The notes under the pieces are model-generated. The model was not told the DNA's origin. It saw only the letters and a list, made by a program, of their open reading frames with translations, and searched no databases. The position numbers and the translations under genes are program-made. From Tetradesmus obliquus (taxonomy: Eukaryota; Chlorophyta; Chlorophyceae; Sphaeropleales; Scenedesmaceae), in NCBI GenBank assembly GCA_030272155.1, contig CP126205.1, positions 1,104,501-1,168,500 of the forward strand: 64,000 nt of DNA, given 5' to 3'. Shown here piece after piece: positions 12,002 to 24,800 of the stretch (positions within the stretch are counted from its first letter, which is position 1; every line of letters starts with the position of its first letter).

Positions 12002-13015
12002 TCAAAAGGTTGCTGCTTCTGCTGCCGTTGCTGCTGCAACTGGGGCACCAACAGGTGCATGGCCTGTTGCTGCTGCTGCCGCTATAACAGGTGGGCCGCT
12101 AGCGGCTGCATCCAGCAATGGTGGCAGCCGAGTTGCTCGCAGCCTAGCTGCGGCTGCTGCTGCAGCAGGTGTCAGTGCTGACAGCGGGATTGGCCCCAAA
12201 GGCAGTGGAGGCACAGCAGCTGCATGCCCTCCAACCTGGTGAGTGGTCGGCTGCTGCTGCAGCAATGGCTGTTGCTGCAGTTGCTGCTGCTGTTGCTGCT
12301 GCTGCTGCCCTTGCTCCTGCTGCCGCGCAAGCCCTGCGGGCAGCTGCTGGTTCACCTGCTGCAAGATAGGCGGCTGCTGCTGCTGCTGCTGCTGTTGCTG
12401 CGGCTGCTGCAACCCAGCTGCCTCCATCACACTCACTGCAGGTGGTGCCGGACCCTGCACTACCAGGTGCTGTAGTGCATCTTGTTTGCCTTGGGTGGCA
12501 GTGGCACTTATGTCGTGGTGCTGCAGATGCTGCCGCTGCACGGCTTGCTGTTCCTGCTGGCCGCTGCCTTCAATTGCCCTGCTGCTGGTCTCTGATGGTG
12601 CTGTGCTTCTGTGTGCTGCTGATGTTTGCTTTGCAGCTTCCGCTGTTACTTGTGTGCGAGCTGGATGGTTCACCTGATCTGCTGTGCTGCTTGTGGTGCT
12701 TGCAGGACTGCTGTTCAGCACTGGCTGGCTCAAAGGCATGGCTGTTGGCAGCAGTGCTGCGGGTGGGTTGATAGCTGCTCCAGCCACTGCTGCAGCTTCA
12801 TTGTGGTTGCAAGTTGGCTGGTCTGTGCTGTCTTCATCCACTGGTGCGACAGTACTGCCTTTGTGCATCTGTGCACATAGACCACAGCAGATGATTACAG
12901 CTGCCACCAGAAGGGCTATGCCAGCGGCCAAGATCGCTACTATTGCCCATGGGGAGCTGGCATTTGCTACACTCCATAATAGTTGTCTGTTAGCAGGGAG
13001 CAGTAGTGTTTCCAT
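12002..13015 (-). CDS. Single-pass membrane protein with long Gln-rich tail, unknown function
   Basis: From ATG at 13015 the frame encodes 337 residues. A short N-terminal segment is followed by one clear hydrophobic helix (WAIVAILAAGIALLVAAVIICC, shown here only by its ends at residues about 22-43) and a Cys pair. The remaining ~290 residues are low-complexity, rich in Gln, Ala, Pro and Ser, with polyQ runs at plus-strand 12245-12410. The frame is open upstream to about 13084, and a CTGCAG acceptor near 13048 suggests an upstream exon, so the start is uncertain. I recognise no domain. A type I or III membrane topology with a disordered cytosolic tail is inference. Confidence 0.5.
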   Translation of the reverse strand: METLLLPANRQLLWSVANASSPWAIVAILAAGIALLVAAVIICCGLCAQMHKGSTVAPVDEDSTDQPTCNHNEAAAVAGAAINPPAALLPTAMPLSQPVLNSSPASTTSSTADQVNHPARTQVTAEAAKQTSAAHRSTAPSETSSRAIEGSGQQEQQAVQRQHLQHHDISATATQGKQDALQHLVVQGPAPPAVSVMEAAGLQQPQQQQQQQQQPPILQQVNQQLPAGLARQQEQGQQQQQQQQQLQQQPLLQQQPTTHQVGGHAAAVPPLPLGPIPLSALTPAAAAAAARLRATRLPPLLDAAASGPPVIAAAAATGHAPVGAPVAAATAAEAATF

Positions 13016-13139
13016 CTCTGCAACAGCACTGCCATCAGGCTGTGACCTGCAGCAGTGAAATGATTGATAGCAAAGACCCTTCAAACATAACTTTGTTTTG
13101 TGTACCGTATATCAAAGCGTACGTGTGCTGTTCTATGCA

Positions 13140-14360
13140 TCGTTCAAACCGGTTGCCTTCGTGACAGATGGCTGACCTTCTGGTCAACGCAGTGAATCGC
13201 TTCGACAAACTCGAACGCCTGTGACCTACGCCAAGCTCGGGATAGATGACAATCTATCATTTTCGTACCATCATGAGCCACTGTACAGCAGGCCCTGATC
13301 GGCCACTGGGTAACCCGGCAAGCTGCCACAGCTCTCTGCTCTGGCATCTTCGCTTCTGAGTGATCTGCCGAATGCCGGCTGTCAGGTTGCGGCACCGTTA
13401 TTTTTTCTTATACATTTCTTTCTGCAGCGTAAGATGCGCCGTGTTTATAGGCTACTGCCTGTTACACCTCATCCGGCTGTGAAGAGGGGTCAGCAGCCAA
13501 ATGACAACAGTACCTGCCAGCAGCAGTGAGGCCGTCTTGAACACCAACACGACGAACCAAAGTGTTGAACCTAGCACATAGTGCCTTGATGCCCAGCAAT
13601 GCACTTGTATGTCGCCGACCGATATATTTGACAACTGCCAGAACACACGCCACTACCCTCAGGCCCTGAGGGGCAGGGTCCAGGAGGTCTGGAGATGACA
13701 AACACATCCAGAAGCCAGCTGCAACAGCCCAAGCACCACACGAAGATGCCGATTACGTAAATCGACGTAACAATGGATGCACGAGACAGCAGAGCTTCAT
13801 GTCAACACCCATGTGTGCAGCAAAATCCTGCGGAGACTGCAAATGATGATGGTCCAAGAACAATGCTGCCCGCTGAACTTCGCCGATCCGCCACAACAGC
13901 ACCACAAACCAGCTACTGGCATTCTGATGCAGCACAATAAAACACCCAGCTGTCAATATGACGCCAACATGTCTGCCTTGTGCCGTATCAGTGCCTCAAA
14001 TCCCTGTCAACCACTGAAGCATGATACCCCATTGCCCCCCACTGCCACCTGGAAAACTCCATCATGTGTACATGCACGCTGCGGTACGCTGCTTGCCCGC
14101 CACAGGGCACAAATGGTAAAAAGAATCACATACGAATTCCAACACTGCTGCTGGCCTCCAATACCATCACCCGGCATAACCGCTTCTGCTAGCTGCTGCT
14201 GCTGCTGCCGATGCTGACGTGCCAGGTCACAGAACTGAGAACACCAGTGCTCGACTCCTGATGCATCAGCACTCAGCAGAACTTCAGGAGCGCCAAACTC
14301 CCCATCGTCACCCACACTGCAATGACAGCATGATATGAAAATTGACAGCAGATCGGCCAT
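13140..14360 (-). other. Possible minus-strand exons of an unrecognised gene
   Basis: Minus-strand segments at 13956-13753 and 14330-14010 are less repetitive than their surroundings. The second follows a CATTGCAG acceptor and reads GDDGEFGAPEVLLSADASG and then EHWCSQFCDLARQ before a CAG run. They may be exons of the gene at 12002-13015 or of a separate gene. I could not link them with consistent phases and recognise no family. Confidence 0.25.
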
Positions 14361-14776
14361 TACCGCTGCAAAACGTGTTGATCAACTGCAAAACCGTCCC
14401 ATTATGCCCATCCACCATACTGCAATGACAGCGTGAAACAGCCCGGCCAATACGGCTACAAGGTCTGCTGATCATAACCGCAGCATGCCGAGCTCATCCC
14501 CAATTATGCCGAAGCATCCTCCACCTCCACCTTCGTGAACACCACACAAAACAGCCCGGCCAATACGGGTGCGCAAAGCACCCATCAGAGCCGCACAATC
14601 ACAGCCACCTGGTCTATACGCATCATCCACCTCCACCTTCTCCAGCACCCGCACCGCCCTGCTCACCATATTGCACTGGCATGAACGTTGCAGTTGAAAC
14701 TACAACAGCCAGCCAATACGGCTACCAAACCTGTCAATCACAGCCGCGAAATGACAACGTAATGACACCCTGGTCC
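14361..14776. repeat. Degenerate ~150-bp repeats containing fragments of the OPR terminal exon
   Basis: The phrase CAGCCCGGCCAATACGG (or close variants) occurs at about 14437, 14552 and 14705. Between these lie copies of CCACCTTCTCCAGCACCCGCACCGCCCTGCTCA (14633-14668; a shortened form near 14521), which is the last coding part of the OPR gene's final exon. These are local duplications downstream of the true stop at 14777. Confidence 0.7.
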
Positions 14777-15417
14777 CTAAGCATCCTCTGCCTCCACCTT
14801 CTCCAGCACCCGCACCGCCCTGCTCAGCATGCGCTGGCTGCGCAGGCAGTAGCTGGCAGAGTGCAGCTCCGCGCGCTCCTGCAGCTGCTGCCACAGGGGC
14901 TGCTGCGGCAGCCACTGCAGGCTGCTCATGGCCCAGAGCGTCATCGCGATGTGGGCCGGCGTGCAGGATGACACGTGCTGCTGCAGCTGCGCGTCAAAGG
15001 CTGTCATCCAGTCCTCGTGCGGGGTGTAGTGCAGCGTGGCGAGCGCCCACAGCGTGTTGGCGAGAGCCTGCAGCGTTCAGCAGGCAGGCGGCACCGTATG
15101 ATGAGCGATGTTAGACAGAGGAACGCAACAGGAAGGTGGGGCACAGACTACTCATTCTGTGTGTGTGGTGCTGCCCCTGCCAGATGCCAGTTTCCATAAA
15201 ACATACAGGACGGAATATCTCTACCACAAACAGCAGTACAGATCACAACATACTTGCATCGAAGGCCGCCGCACCTGTGCGCCGAAGTTGCCCATCTGCT
15301 CCGATGCAGCTGCTGCAAAGGCATCCAGCCACGCCTGTGGTGGCCGGTACTCAAGACGTGCCAGGCTGACTGCCAGCGTGGACAGCTCCTGCGCAGAGAA
15401 GCCCTGCATGCGCACCT

Positions 15418-15461
<44 letters not shown>

Positions 15462-18400
15462 GGTACGCACATCAGTACATTGCAGGGTTCCTTGCAAGCC
15501 TCTGTGTTGCAAGCACCTGCTATGTGAACACCTAGTATTCCCAGCACCTGCTGAGCGCAGGTGGCAGCATGACGCTTCCTGCGCCTTCCATCCTGCTCAG
15601 GCCATAGTGACAGCCAGCTGTTGCATTCACAACCACTAAACGCAGAGCAATCACTAAACGCAGAGCAGGTCGCCCCTGTCTCGCCACCAGCAGCTCGAAC
15701 ACCTACACATGTTCCCCACATTTCCCCGGCACAATCCAAGCCATCACAGCCATAACATAGCCAAGCCGCACCTGTGTGGCCACCAGCAGCTTGACCACCC
15801 ACGCCTTGGGCGGGGGGATCTCCATGTTGCCCACGCTCCACATCAGCATGGACAGGCCCTTGGGGGTGAGCTGGCGCGCCTGCAGGGCAGACAGCAGCAG
15901 CACAAAACAGGTTACACCACAAGCAGAAGAGGTCTCCATGTTGCCCACACTCCACATCAGCATGGACAGGCCCTTGGGGGTCAGCTGGCGCGCCTGCAGG
16001 GCAGACAGCAGCAGCACAAAACGTGTTGCACCATAGGCAGAAGAGGTCTCCATGTTGCCTACGCTCCACATCAGCATGGACAGGCCCTTGGGCGTCAGCT
16101 GGCGCGCCTGCAGGGCAGACAGCGGCAGCAGCACAAAGCATTTGAAAAAATGGATCAGCGGGGTGTGCATGTTGCCCAGGCTCCACGTCAGCACAGGCCC
16201 TTGGGGGTGAGCTGGCGCGCCTGCAGCATGGCAAGCAGCAGCACAGTGTGAACAAACTTCAGGCAGTGTGAACCGGGATGGAATCACAGTCAATGATAAT
16301 GACACAGTCAATGATAATGACACAGTCATGATGACAACACACAAAAAGAGCTGCTGACACAAGTACAGACACCTACCTGGCTGAAGCAGTGCTGCAGCGC
16401 CGCCCCCATCAGCCGCAGGTCAGGCTGGCCCCGCAGCCGTGCGAGTGCCCACAGGCTGACCGCCACCTCATTGGCCTTGAAGGAGGCCAGGCGCGCAGCC
16501 ATGAAGGCCTGGCACTGCTCCAGCAGCCTCTGCAGCAGCAGCGGCGGCAGCAGCAGCAGCAGCAGCAGCGGCGGCAGCGGCGGCAGACAGCAGTAAGTGA
16601 TATGTTTGGTAGGACGCCAGGCACGCAGCCATGAAGGCCTGGCACTGCTCTAGCAGCCTCTGCAGCAGCAGCAGTGGCCAGTGCCAGGTATTGTTGAAGC
16701 TGCAGATGTATGTCAGCTGTGAGAGGGCCGTGGTGCCAACAAACAACAGCTGCTCAATGGTTCTGCTGGTACTGTGGCTGCACACCGCTACAACTGTCAG
16801 CTTCAACCCACAACACAACACAATGCTGAAGCTGATAGCAGAGCCACGGCCAGCCTACACAATGCTGCAGCTTTATATACACCCATAGGCCTCAACTGCA
16901 GCCCACCTTTTCAGCCTTGCTGTTCAGCACCGCCAGCGCCCACAGCACATTACTAATCTCCTGAGGCTTGAACCCAGGCAGCGCAGCCAGCACATCCTCC
17001 TGATATTTTGCCAGCCAGTCCCTGTCGGGCCTGTGGCCTAGCTTGGCGAGTGCCCAGCCCACATTTGCCAGGTGCTGCGGCAGCGAGCGCTGCTGCTGGC
17101 GGCGGCTCATTTCGCGCAGGTGCTGCTGCAGCCAGGCCGGGTCTGGTGAGATGCCCAGCGTTGCCAGCGCCCATAGCATGTTGGACAGGTCCTGCACCGC
17201 ACACACACAACAAGCATGATGTTAATGGTTGGGGACAGAATGTGCTGGTGATGTGTGAGAGGAAAAACACAATAAAGAGGCAAAGTTTGAGCCATGCGCA
17301 AAGTGCATTTGTGAACGATTGGAGAAAGGAATTGATCCAGGGCCCAAAGCAGGCAGCAGCTGAGCAGCGCTCCTGTTGCCAGGAACTCACATGCAATAAG
17401 GGCTGTACACAAGGGCTCACCTGGCTGTCTGCTGCAGTCATCTGCCTGAATGAGGCCACCTGGAAGCTGGCCATCCACTGGCCATTGGGCCGCACTCCGC
17501 GCTTGGCAAGGCACCACAGCCACTGCGCCAGGTCCCTACTGCTGGGAGACCCGAAACTAAAGCAGCGCTTGCTGGCTGCCAGCCACGCCTCCATCCAGGG
17601 CCGCGGGATCAGCAGTGATGAGGTTTGACCGGACGTTTGACCAGATGTTTGACCGGAGGTTTGACCGGCTGACATGCTGACCTGGCTCCACAGTAGGATG
17701 GACAGCTCAGCAGCAGCGGCTGATGGCAGCAGCGGCAGGGAGGCTGACTGCAGAAGCTCAGCAAGCTGAGACAGAGCCACAAACTGCTCAGAAGCTGCTG
17801 GCGCACTGTCAGCGGCATCCCAGCTGCTGCTGGCAGCTGCGGGAGGGTACTGCAGCCTGTCTGGCGACGGCGACCTGCTTCTACTGCTGCTGCTGCGTAC
17901 AGGCGACGTAGACCTACTGCTGCTGCTGCCGACTGCTGCTGCTGCCGCCTGCTGTAGCTGCTGCTGCTGCAGCTGCATCTCCTGGGCATGCAGTAAAGAT
18001 ACCGTATGCATCAGCCCTGCCAGCTCATATACGTTGAACCCAGGCAGTGCTGCTGCTCCATCCGCACCGTCCTGCTGCTGCTGCTGCTGGAGCAGCAGCA
18101 CTGTTTGCTGCAGTGCCAGCTGCAGCACCTCCTGCCCCTGCCTGCCCCTGTTTGTGAGGCGTGCCATGGCCCACAGCACATTGCTGAGCCCCTGACTGCT
18201 TAACTCCTGCACTCCCTGCTGCAGCAGCAGCTCCGCAGCATCAACCACCCACTCCTGTGGAGGCTGCACCCCCAGCCGCGCTACAGCCCACAGGCAGTTG
18301 ACCAGCCCTTGACTGTTCATCTGCGGGAACAGCTCCCGGCTACGGGGCCAGAATCCTGCAAGCCAGTCCTTGCTGGGAGGCTGCTCTAGCACAGCAAGCG

Positions 18401-20018
18401 CCCAGATCGTGTTGCTGGCTGCCTGCGGCATGAAGCTGGGTGACTGCATGTGCTGCGCTGCTGCAGACAGCAGCGCAGCAGTACATGAAGCCTGCGGTAC
18501 AACTCCCAGTGCTGCCAGTGCCCACAGCGTAACTGACACGCCTTGCGCTGTCATCTGCTGCACTGCACCGCGTTCCAAATGCTGCAGCAGCTTGACCAGC
18601 CAAGCTGCTGATGGGCGTTGACCGAGCGTTGCAAGCGCCCAGAGCACGTTTGAAACGCTTTGACCATCCCACGCACCCAGGCTAGCAGCCTCCTGGCACT
18701 GGCAGCAGTGCAGCAACGCGCCTGCTGCTGCCTGCAGCGAGTTGGCTGCTGCTGAGCCTTCTGCAGCTGACTTGCTGAAAGTGGCAGTGGCCCACAGCAG
18801 CATGGAGAGGTCCCTGTGCTGCAGCAGCACAGGGCCTGCTGCTGCAGCTGCCGGCCCTGCTGCTGCTGCTGGCAGCGTGGTGCGGCTGCTGCTGCTGATG
18901 ACTGACGCAAAGGCAGAGAGCCACGCTGTGCTCGGCTGCAGGTTGAGTGTTGCTAGAGACCACGCTAATGTAGCGAGGTCACGGCCGGTGACGCTCGCTG
19001 TCCCAGCAAACTGTTGTTGCTGCAGCTGCTGCTGGTCCTGCTGCTGGCTGCTGCGCGCGTGCTGCTGCTGCTCCTGCTGTGCGTACAGCTGGTCCTGCAG
19101 GAGGCCCTGAGTCCACTCTAACAAGCCAGCTGATATGCTTTGCAGCTGCTGCTGAGGCAGGGAGTCCTGCAAGCTCACAAGGGAGTATGCAAGCTGCGCT
19201 GCATGCGCCAGATCCATATTGCTGCTGCTGCTGCTGCTGCTGGCTTGCTGCTGCGCTTGTTCGCTTGCCTCTGCACTGCTGCTGCTCAGGGCGTGCTCGT
19301 ACATGGCAGCTAGCCATTCCCTACTGGGCTGTGCTACGTGCCTCAGCTTGGAAACAGCCCACAGCACATTGCAGGCTTGCCGGCACTCGAGCGACTGCTG
19401 CAGGCCGCCAATGCTCTCCAGTAACTGCTGCACGAACGCAGCTGCCTGTGGGTCAACGCCCTGCTTCTGCGGGGCTGCTGCTGCTGCAGAGCTGCTGCCG
19501 AAGCTGTGCTGCAACTGCACCAGGCGTATCAGGCTAGCACACAAGTGGATGGTGTTCAGCTCGGGGTTGTGTTCCTGCAGCAGTGACTGCACCTGCCGCC
19601 AGTGCTTGCAGCCCTTGATTGCTATGGTGATGCCCGCGCCTTCTGTTGTGCTCATGCTGTCCAGCAGCAGCGATGCTGGCAGCAGTGCATCTGAGCTCCT
19701 GCTGCTGTTGCTGCTCGAAAAGGGGTCTATGCCATCTGCTGGGTGTGAGTTTGACTCCAAGCTGTACTGCCGCTCCAGCTGCTGCAGCAGCGGCGCTGCA
19801 CCCATGTTTCCTGCAAGCGCCTGCCGCAGCGCGGCAGCGGCTGCTGCTGTTGCTGCTGCCTTTTCTGCAAGCACCTCCTGCGGGTCCTGCAAGTTTGTGC
19901 CTTGCAGGAATTGCGGCCGGGGCCTGAGGCCCTGGTTGCGCAGCTCTGCTGCTGGCAGTGCTGCTGGCTGCGGCTCAAGCTTGTGGCGCCTGAACTGCCT
20001 GGCAAGCCTCCTGCGAGC
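14777..20018 (-). CDS. Octotricopeptide-repeat (OPR) protein
   Basis: OPR proteins bind organelle RNA and control stability, processing or translation of individual chloroplast (sometimes mitochondrial) transcripts. Minus-strand exons: 20018-17421, 17191-16907, 16529-16377, 15879-15772, 15415-15275 and 15067-14777 (TAG); every intron is phase 0. These exons give about 1,190 residues plus an unassigned N-terminus upstream (an exon ending at 20227 is possible). Repeats of ~38 residues carry the diagnostic PPxxWL-like motif (PPSKDWL, PPQEWV, RPSAAWL, PDPAWL, RPDRDWL, RPPQAWL, TPHEDWM), each following an LWALA-type helix. Long Ser/Gln/Ala-rich insertions separate repeat groups. A transit peptide is expected but its exon is not identified. 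Introns hold duplicated exon starts (next entries). Confidence 0.85.
15772..16235 (-). repeat. Four-unit tandem duplication of an OPR exon start, 114-bp period
   Basis: Exon 15879-15772 begins ARQLTPKGLSMLMWSVGNME after a GCCCTGCAG acceptor. The same block with acceptor begins at 15993, 16107 and, with a small deletion, 16220 (periods 114, 114, 113). Only the unit at 15879 continues into IPPPKAWV and the real donor. Units at 16107 and 15993 are in frame with it and stop-free. The period equals 38 codons, the length of one OPR repeat. Confidence 0.9.
16610..16676 (-). repeat. Partial upstream copy of OPR exon 16529-16377
   Basis: The plus-strand block GCAGCCATGAAGGCCTGGCA followed by CTGCTC[C/T]AGCAGCCTCTGCAG occurs at about 16498-16535 (true exon 5' end and acceptor) and again at 16626-16663. 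Between them is a CAG/CGG-rich run. The upstream copy has the acceptor but no continuing exon. Confidence 0.75.
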
Positions 20019-21879
20019 CTGCGTGTGTGCAGGAACAAAACTAGGGTTTGACCAGGGTTGAGAGCGCGAAACCCAAGTGCAGGCATACAGTGGATGCTAT
20101 TGCTGCCAGGTGTTGAACGTGGCATCAAAATGCAGTGGTTGAGCACGCAACAACCAACACAGGCATTGCATCCATTCATGCAAGGCTGCTCTGCAAGTTA
20201 ACGAGCCGATGAGCAGGATAACTAACCTCTGCAGTGTCGTCTGCCCTGACATCAGATGCGACAGCCTGAGGCTGCACACACCTGCAGCAACGACAGCAAC
20301 AGCAGTAGCAGCACACCGGTCAGCAGCTGGCACTATCGTCTCAGGCTGCCAGGCAATGCATGATTGGCCCGTTAAGGCTCGGTGTGATATACGCTACTAT
20401 TTTGGTTGTTTCAAAGGGTGCGTAGCTGCCCCAGCAACCAGCGTATGCCGGAGCCTCAAGCTGTGCGTGCACAGAGAAAGACGTCAATTTCAGCTCACCG
20501 CGGCCTCTCTTGCTTTTTCAAGCCACTGCAGTTTCCAAGAAAACCAGCGGGCACGCCAGAGATGCTCCAGCCCACCATCCTGTGCAGTGGTGCCCCTGTG
20601 CTGGTGCTGCGCCTGCTAGCTCCGTAGACGAGTAAGCTGACAACAACAAATGGTCAGGTACTGATAATGACTTTAAAAGTGTTAAATCCAGCAGCGATGC
20701 ACTGGCAAGTCAACGCTTCGGCCTTTGAGTACACAGGTGGCAGCGAGTGCATACAGAGGTTCCTCTCAGTGTGTCGCACGTTGCTGCCACGGCTGATGCC
20801 GTGTATGCAGCTGAAAAGGAGCAGCGGTCACGACGCGCCCGGCATTTCTGGGTGGTCACATGTCACTGTCACACGTAGTTGAGTTGCAACCCTAGGGCCT
20901 GAGGCTCAGGTGAGCACTTCAAGGCAATGCTCACATGGCTTGTGCTGGGTGCCATTTTCAGCTGCGAGTGAAACCATGTTGTGTGTATCAAACGTAACAT
21001 TGCAGATGCCAGTAAGCGTGCAGACGGCGTTGATGTGTGCCAAATGTGGCAGCTTGGCCCAGTCCATGGACATGATGTGCACCTACAGGAACATATAGTT
21101 TGCTGCCCAACACTTGCAGCCATCTTAGACCAAAAAATTACGAGTCCAGACGGTCTCACCAGACGTTCTTAGCCCAGATGCTTGCTCAGCTTACCTGTCC
21201 GGGCAAGCATCTAGGCTAAAAACGGCCTGGGCGGTCATTTGCCAACATGATCATGCTGTGCAAGCGTAAGACTGCCAACACAGCATTTCATTACTGAAAC
21301 ATCCTTCTCATAGATTTTTCACTTGCTGCCGTTTTTTTCCTTGCATGACTGCCAGAAGCTTCATCTGCAGTCTGGCACGGCTGATGTGTTGTAGGCGGGT
21401 GACACTGAGTGTGCATGCCATCAAGTTATCTACCAACAGCATACCAGCACACATATGGGTTGTTTTACATGCACCAAAGAGTTGAAGTAGGTCGACGGAA
21501 GCACGCCAGCTGCCAGGAGCTTGGCAGGCTTCAGGTGTCAGGTCTGTCGTGACAGTGGTTTTGTCATGGTGATGTCTCATCCAGCACGTGGGCACGTGTC
21601 GCAGTCGCAGCATGACATGAATATGCTGCTGCACAAGCTGTTTGTCAAGAAGTTGTCAATGGTCCTGTGTCGTGATGGTGCAGCAGACACGCAGGCGAAT
21701 GTGCCGATGCTTGTCGACCTCGACAGATAGGACACAGGCTTCATTCGCGTATGAGCAGCTAATAATCCATCAGGAACAAACAAACGCTATGTTGCTAGCT
21801 AAGGTACGTAAGCGCAACAGGCTAGATGTCAAGAACCCTAGTACTGCAGTGCTGAATGCTGCTGTGATATATTGCACAG
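20019..21879. other. Intergenic/5' region between divergent OPR and transporter genes
   Basis: The minus-strand segment ending at donor 20227 (reading SDVRADDTAE) may be a 5' OPR exon. Otherwise I see no recognisable gene. Contains a long imperfect hairpin at 21171-21217 (separate entry). First exon(s) of the transporter should lie in the right part but were not found. Confidence 0.4.
21171..21217. repeat. 15-bp inverted repeat with 17-bp loop
   Basis: AGCCCAGATGCTTGC at 21171-21185 pairs with GCAAGCATCTAGGCT at 21203-21217 with one mismatch. It sits in a gene-poor region. It could be a MITE remnant or a structured transcript; no gene is assigned. Confidence 0.6.
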
Positions 21880-24800
21880 GTATGGTACTTCCTCAGCACA
21901 GGAGGGCAGGCCTTCGTGCTGCCCTACTTCAACGTGTACTTTGACCAGCTGGGGTTCAGCAAGGACGCCATAGGCGTTCTCAGCGCGCTGCGCCCATGGC
22001 TCTCTGCCCCTTGCGCTGTGCTGCTGTGCGCGCTAGCAGACAGGTGAGCAATGTTGCGTCTCAACTGCCAGTTTGCCCAACTGCCTGGCTAACTCACAGC
22101 TGGCCAACAATGCATAAAGCCTAGAAGCACTGACACACGTTTGCTGCTTTGCAATGCAGGCTCTCATGCCATACATCGCTGCTGGTGGTCACCTTCGCAG
22201 CATCACTGCTCTTGAGGTGCCTGCTGCTGCTAGTGCCTCCGCACTTCCTGACAGTAGCAGCACTGGTGCTGCTCTCCGACTGCATCGGAGCACCAGTTGT
22301 CGCCATTGTAGATGCAACAGTAGTGGGGGCATGCAAGTCAGATGGTGACTATGGTAAGTGCCATATGCATGCCATGTTGCAGTGCAACGCCTGCTGTCAC
22401 GACAAATCATCTGGTTCAGACCGTCTGGCACACTGCGCAATCATGATGACCACTTTTGGTGCCCACATGGCAACTAATTATAAGTCAAAACCACGGACAT
22501 CACCCAAGCATCTGCTTCACCCTGCAAGCCATGCACATGCCACGTGGCCCCTGGCAAGTGCAATAATGCTTGCAGGACAACGCCTAGCCTCTACATAACA
22601 GCGCCTGTGTCAGCTCCTAAGCAACGCACATGTAAGCCACCCTGCATGTCCGCTGCTCTGCTTGCCTGCCATGCTTGTGTTGTGTTGCTTGCAGGAAAGT
22701 ACAGGATGTGGGCGAGTGCTGCCTGGGGCGGCCTCTCTGTTGTGGCTGGGTCCCTGGTGGCGCAGAGGGGCCTGGGGCCGGGGTGAGTTCCTGCAAGCGT
22801 GCACTGCTTGGCGGTGCTTGGCAGCACAGCCATGCTGCTGCCACCTGTCATCCCATGTGCACGTGTTGGTCATCACAGCAGCAGGGAGACATACATCGCG
22901 CAAACACTGTCTTTCCCACATCAAGCACGTGTTGGCAGCAAACACAGAGGCAACAACATAAGATGTACTACTCTGTACCCTTGAATCCAACCCTTCCAAG
23001 CACTTGCACGTTAGTGCTGCTGCTGTGCCAGTCAATACTATGCACATTGTTCCTGTACTTCTGCAATGCAGGTTCTTCATGTACCTGCTCATGTCAATGC
23101 CCTGCATCTTCATAGCCCTCCGCCTGCGCAAGAGTGCAGAAGCAGAGAAGGCAGCAGCAGCAGCAGCAGCACAAGCCTGCAGCGCATCACCCCTTGACAT
23201 ACAGCAGAAGCTGGCACAGCAGCCTATGGACGCCAGCAGGACCCAACCAGCAGCAGCAGCAGCAGCAGAGCCTGCAGAAGAGTTGACAGAAGACTTGATG
23301 GCCAGACTGCTGCCTGGTACCCCAGACTCTTTGAGCTCCTATGGTGGCAGCTCATGTGCCACTTCCAGCTGTGGTGGTCGCAGGCCATGCTCACCAGACA
23401 TTGGCATGCCCGCGCGCTGCGCTTCACCTTTCAGCCGCTTTGCAGCTACGTCATTCGGCCGCAGCCTCAGAATAAGAGAGGCAGACTCAGAGGCAGAGCC
23501 AGAAGCAGCAGAGTATGGTGTTGGACGCTTGCAGGAGGGTGGGCTGGGCAGTCCTGGAGTGCACGGTGTGGAGCATGCGGGCGTGCCAGCAGCAGCAGGT
23601 GGGGGTGGGATGATCAAAGCCTGGTATGCTGAGGAGGAGCCAGGGGAGGCCCAGCCGCAGCAGAAGGAGCCAGCCGCTGTCTCGCCAGCCGCAGCGGCAG
23701 CAGAGCTCTTTGCTGGCAGAGGCTTCCCCCAGCAGCCTGCAGGAGAGCAAGAAGAGGCCGATGCAGCAGCTGCTGCAGGAGCGGGGGCTGATGGTGAGAT
23801 TGGCAGTGCAGCAGTATTTGTCTCAACAGCAGCAGCGGCAGAGACCAAGCAGTCAGCCAAGCTGGAGCTGGGCACATCTCAGCAGCTGCAGAGCAGCTAC
23901 AGCCTTGTGGAGTGGCAGAATGACAAGGCAGGTGCCAAGGCAGCAGCCACACCAGCAGCAGCGCCAGCATCAGGGCACGCTGCTGATGAAGATGAAGGAG
24001 CTCCTTTGCTGGCAGCAGATGGCAAGCAGCCACTGCCACTCAAGGCAGCAGCAGCTGAGGAGGCTGCAGCAGGAGCAGCAGATGCTGCTGCTGGTGCAAA
24101 GGGAGATGCAGCTGCATGTGGTGCAGCTGGTGCTGATGTGACGATCCGCGCGCTGCTGGCCAGTCCTGCAGTGCTGGTGTTCATGTGGCGGGCGCTGATC
24201 ATTGGGCTGGGGCTGGGCACCATTGGCAACTTCCTCTTCCTGTGAGCGTGATATGTCACCTGGATACATTGTCATGTGCATGTCGTCCTGCATTGCTCTC
24301 GGTTCCTGCTGCTGCTGCCGTTGCCATGAATGTCATCTGCATGCACCTCCTTCGCCTGCGTGTACGACAAAGTAGAATTGCTGCTGCTGCAACATGCTCA
24401 TGTACCCTCCCCGCAACCAGGCATGTGGAGGAGCTCGGGGGCACTGCCAGCCTGATGGGCCTCATGCTCTTCTTCAACTGCGTCACTGAGGTGCCAGCCT
24501 TCCACTTCCAGTCAGTCATACTGGACCGGCTGCCGGTGCCGCTGGTGTTCAACGGCAGCATGCTGCTGCTGGCGCTGCGGCTGGCAGGGTATGGCTTCCT
24601 GCCGCGGCTGCACAGCCCGTGGCCGGTGCTGGCGCTGGAGCTGCTGCATGGTGAGCCATTTGCAAGATGGTTGGAGGATTATGTGCGTTCGAGAAGCATT
24701 GCGCAGGGCGGTGTGTTTAGCTTGGTGGTGTGCGAAGGGGGCATGTGATTAAGTCAACACCAGGCGAGGCTGTGCCGCATACATGCTTACAAGAAACAGC

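Noticed and set aside
15709..16251. Plus-strand frame with repeated HVAHTPHQHGQALG blocks
   Set aside because: Antisense reading of the duplicated OPR exon; repetition reflects the minus-strand array.
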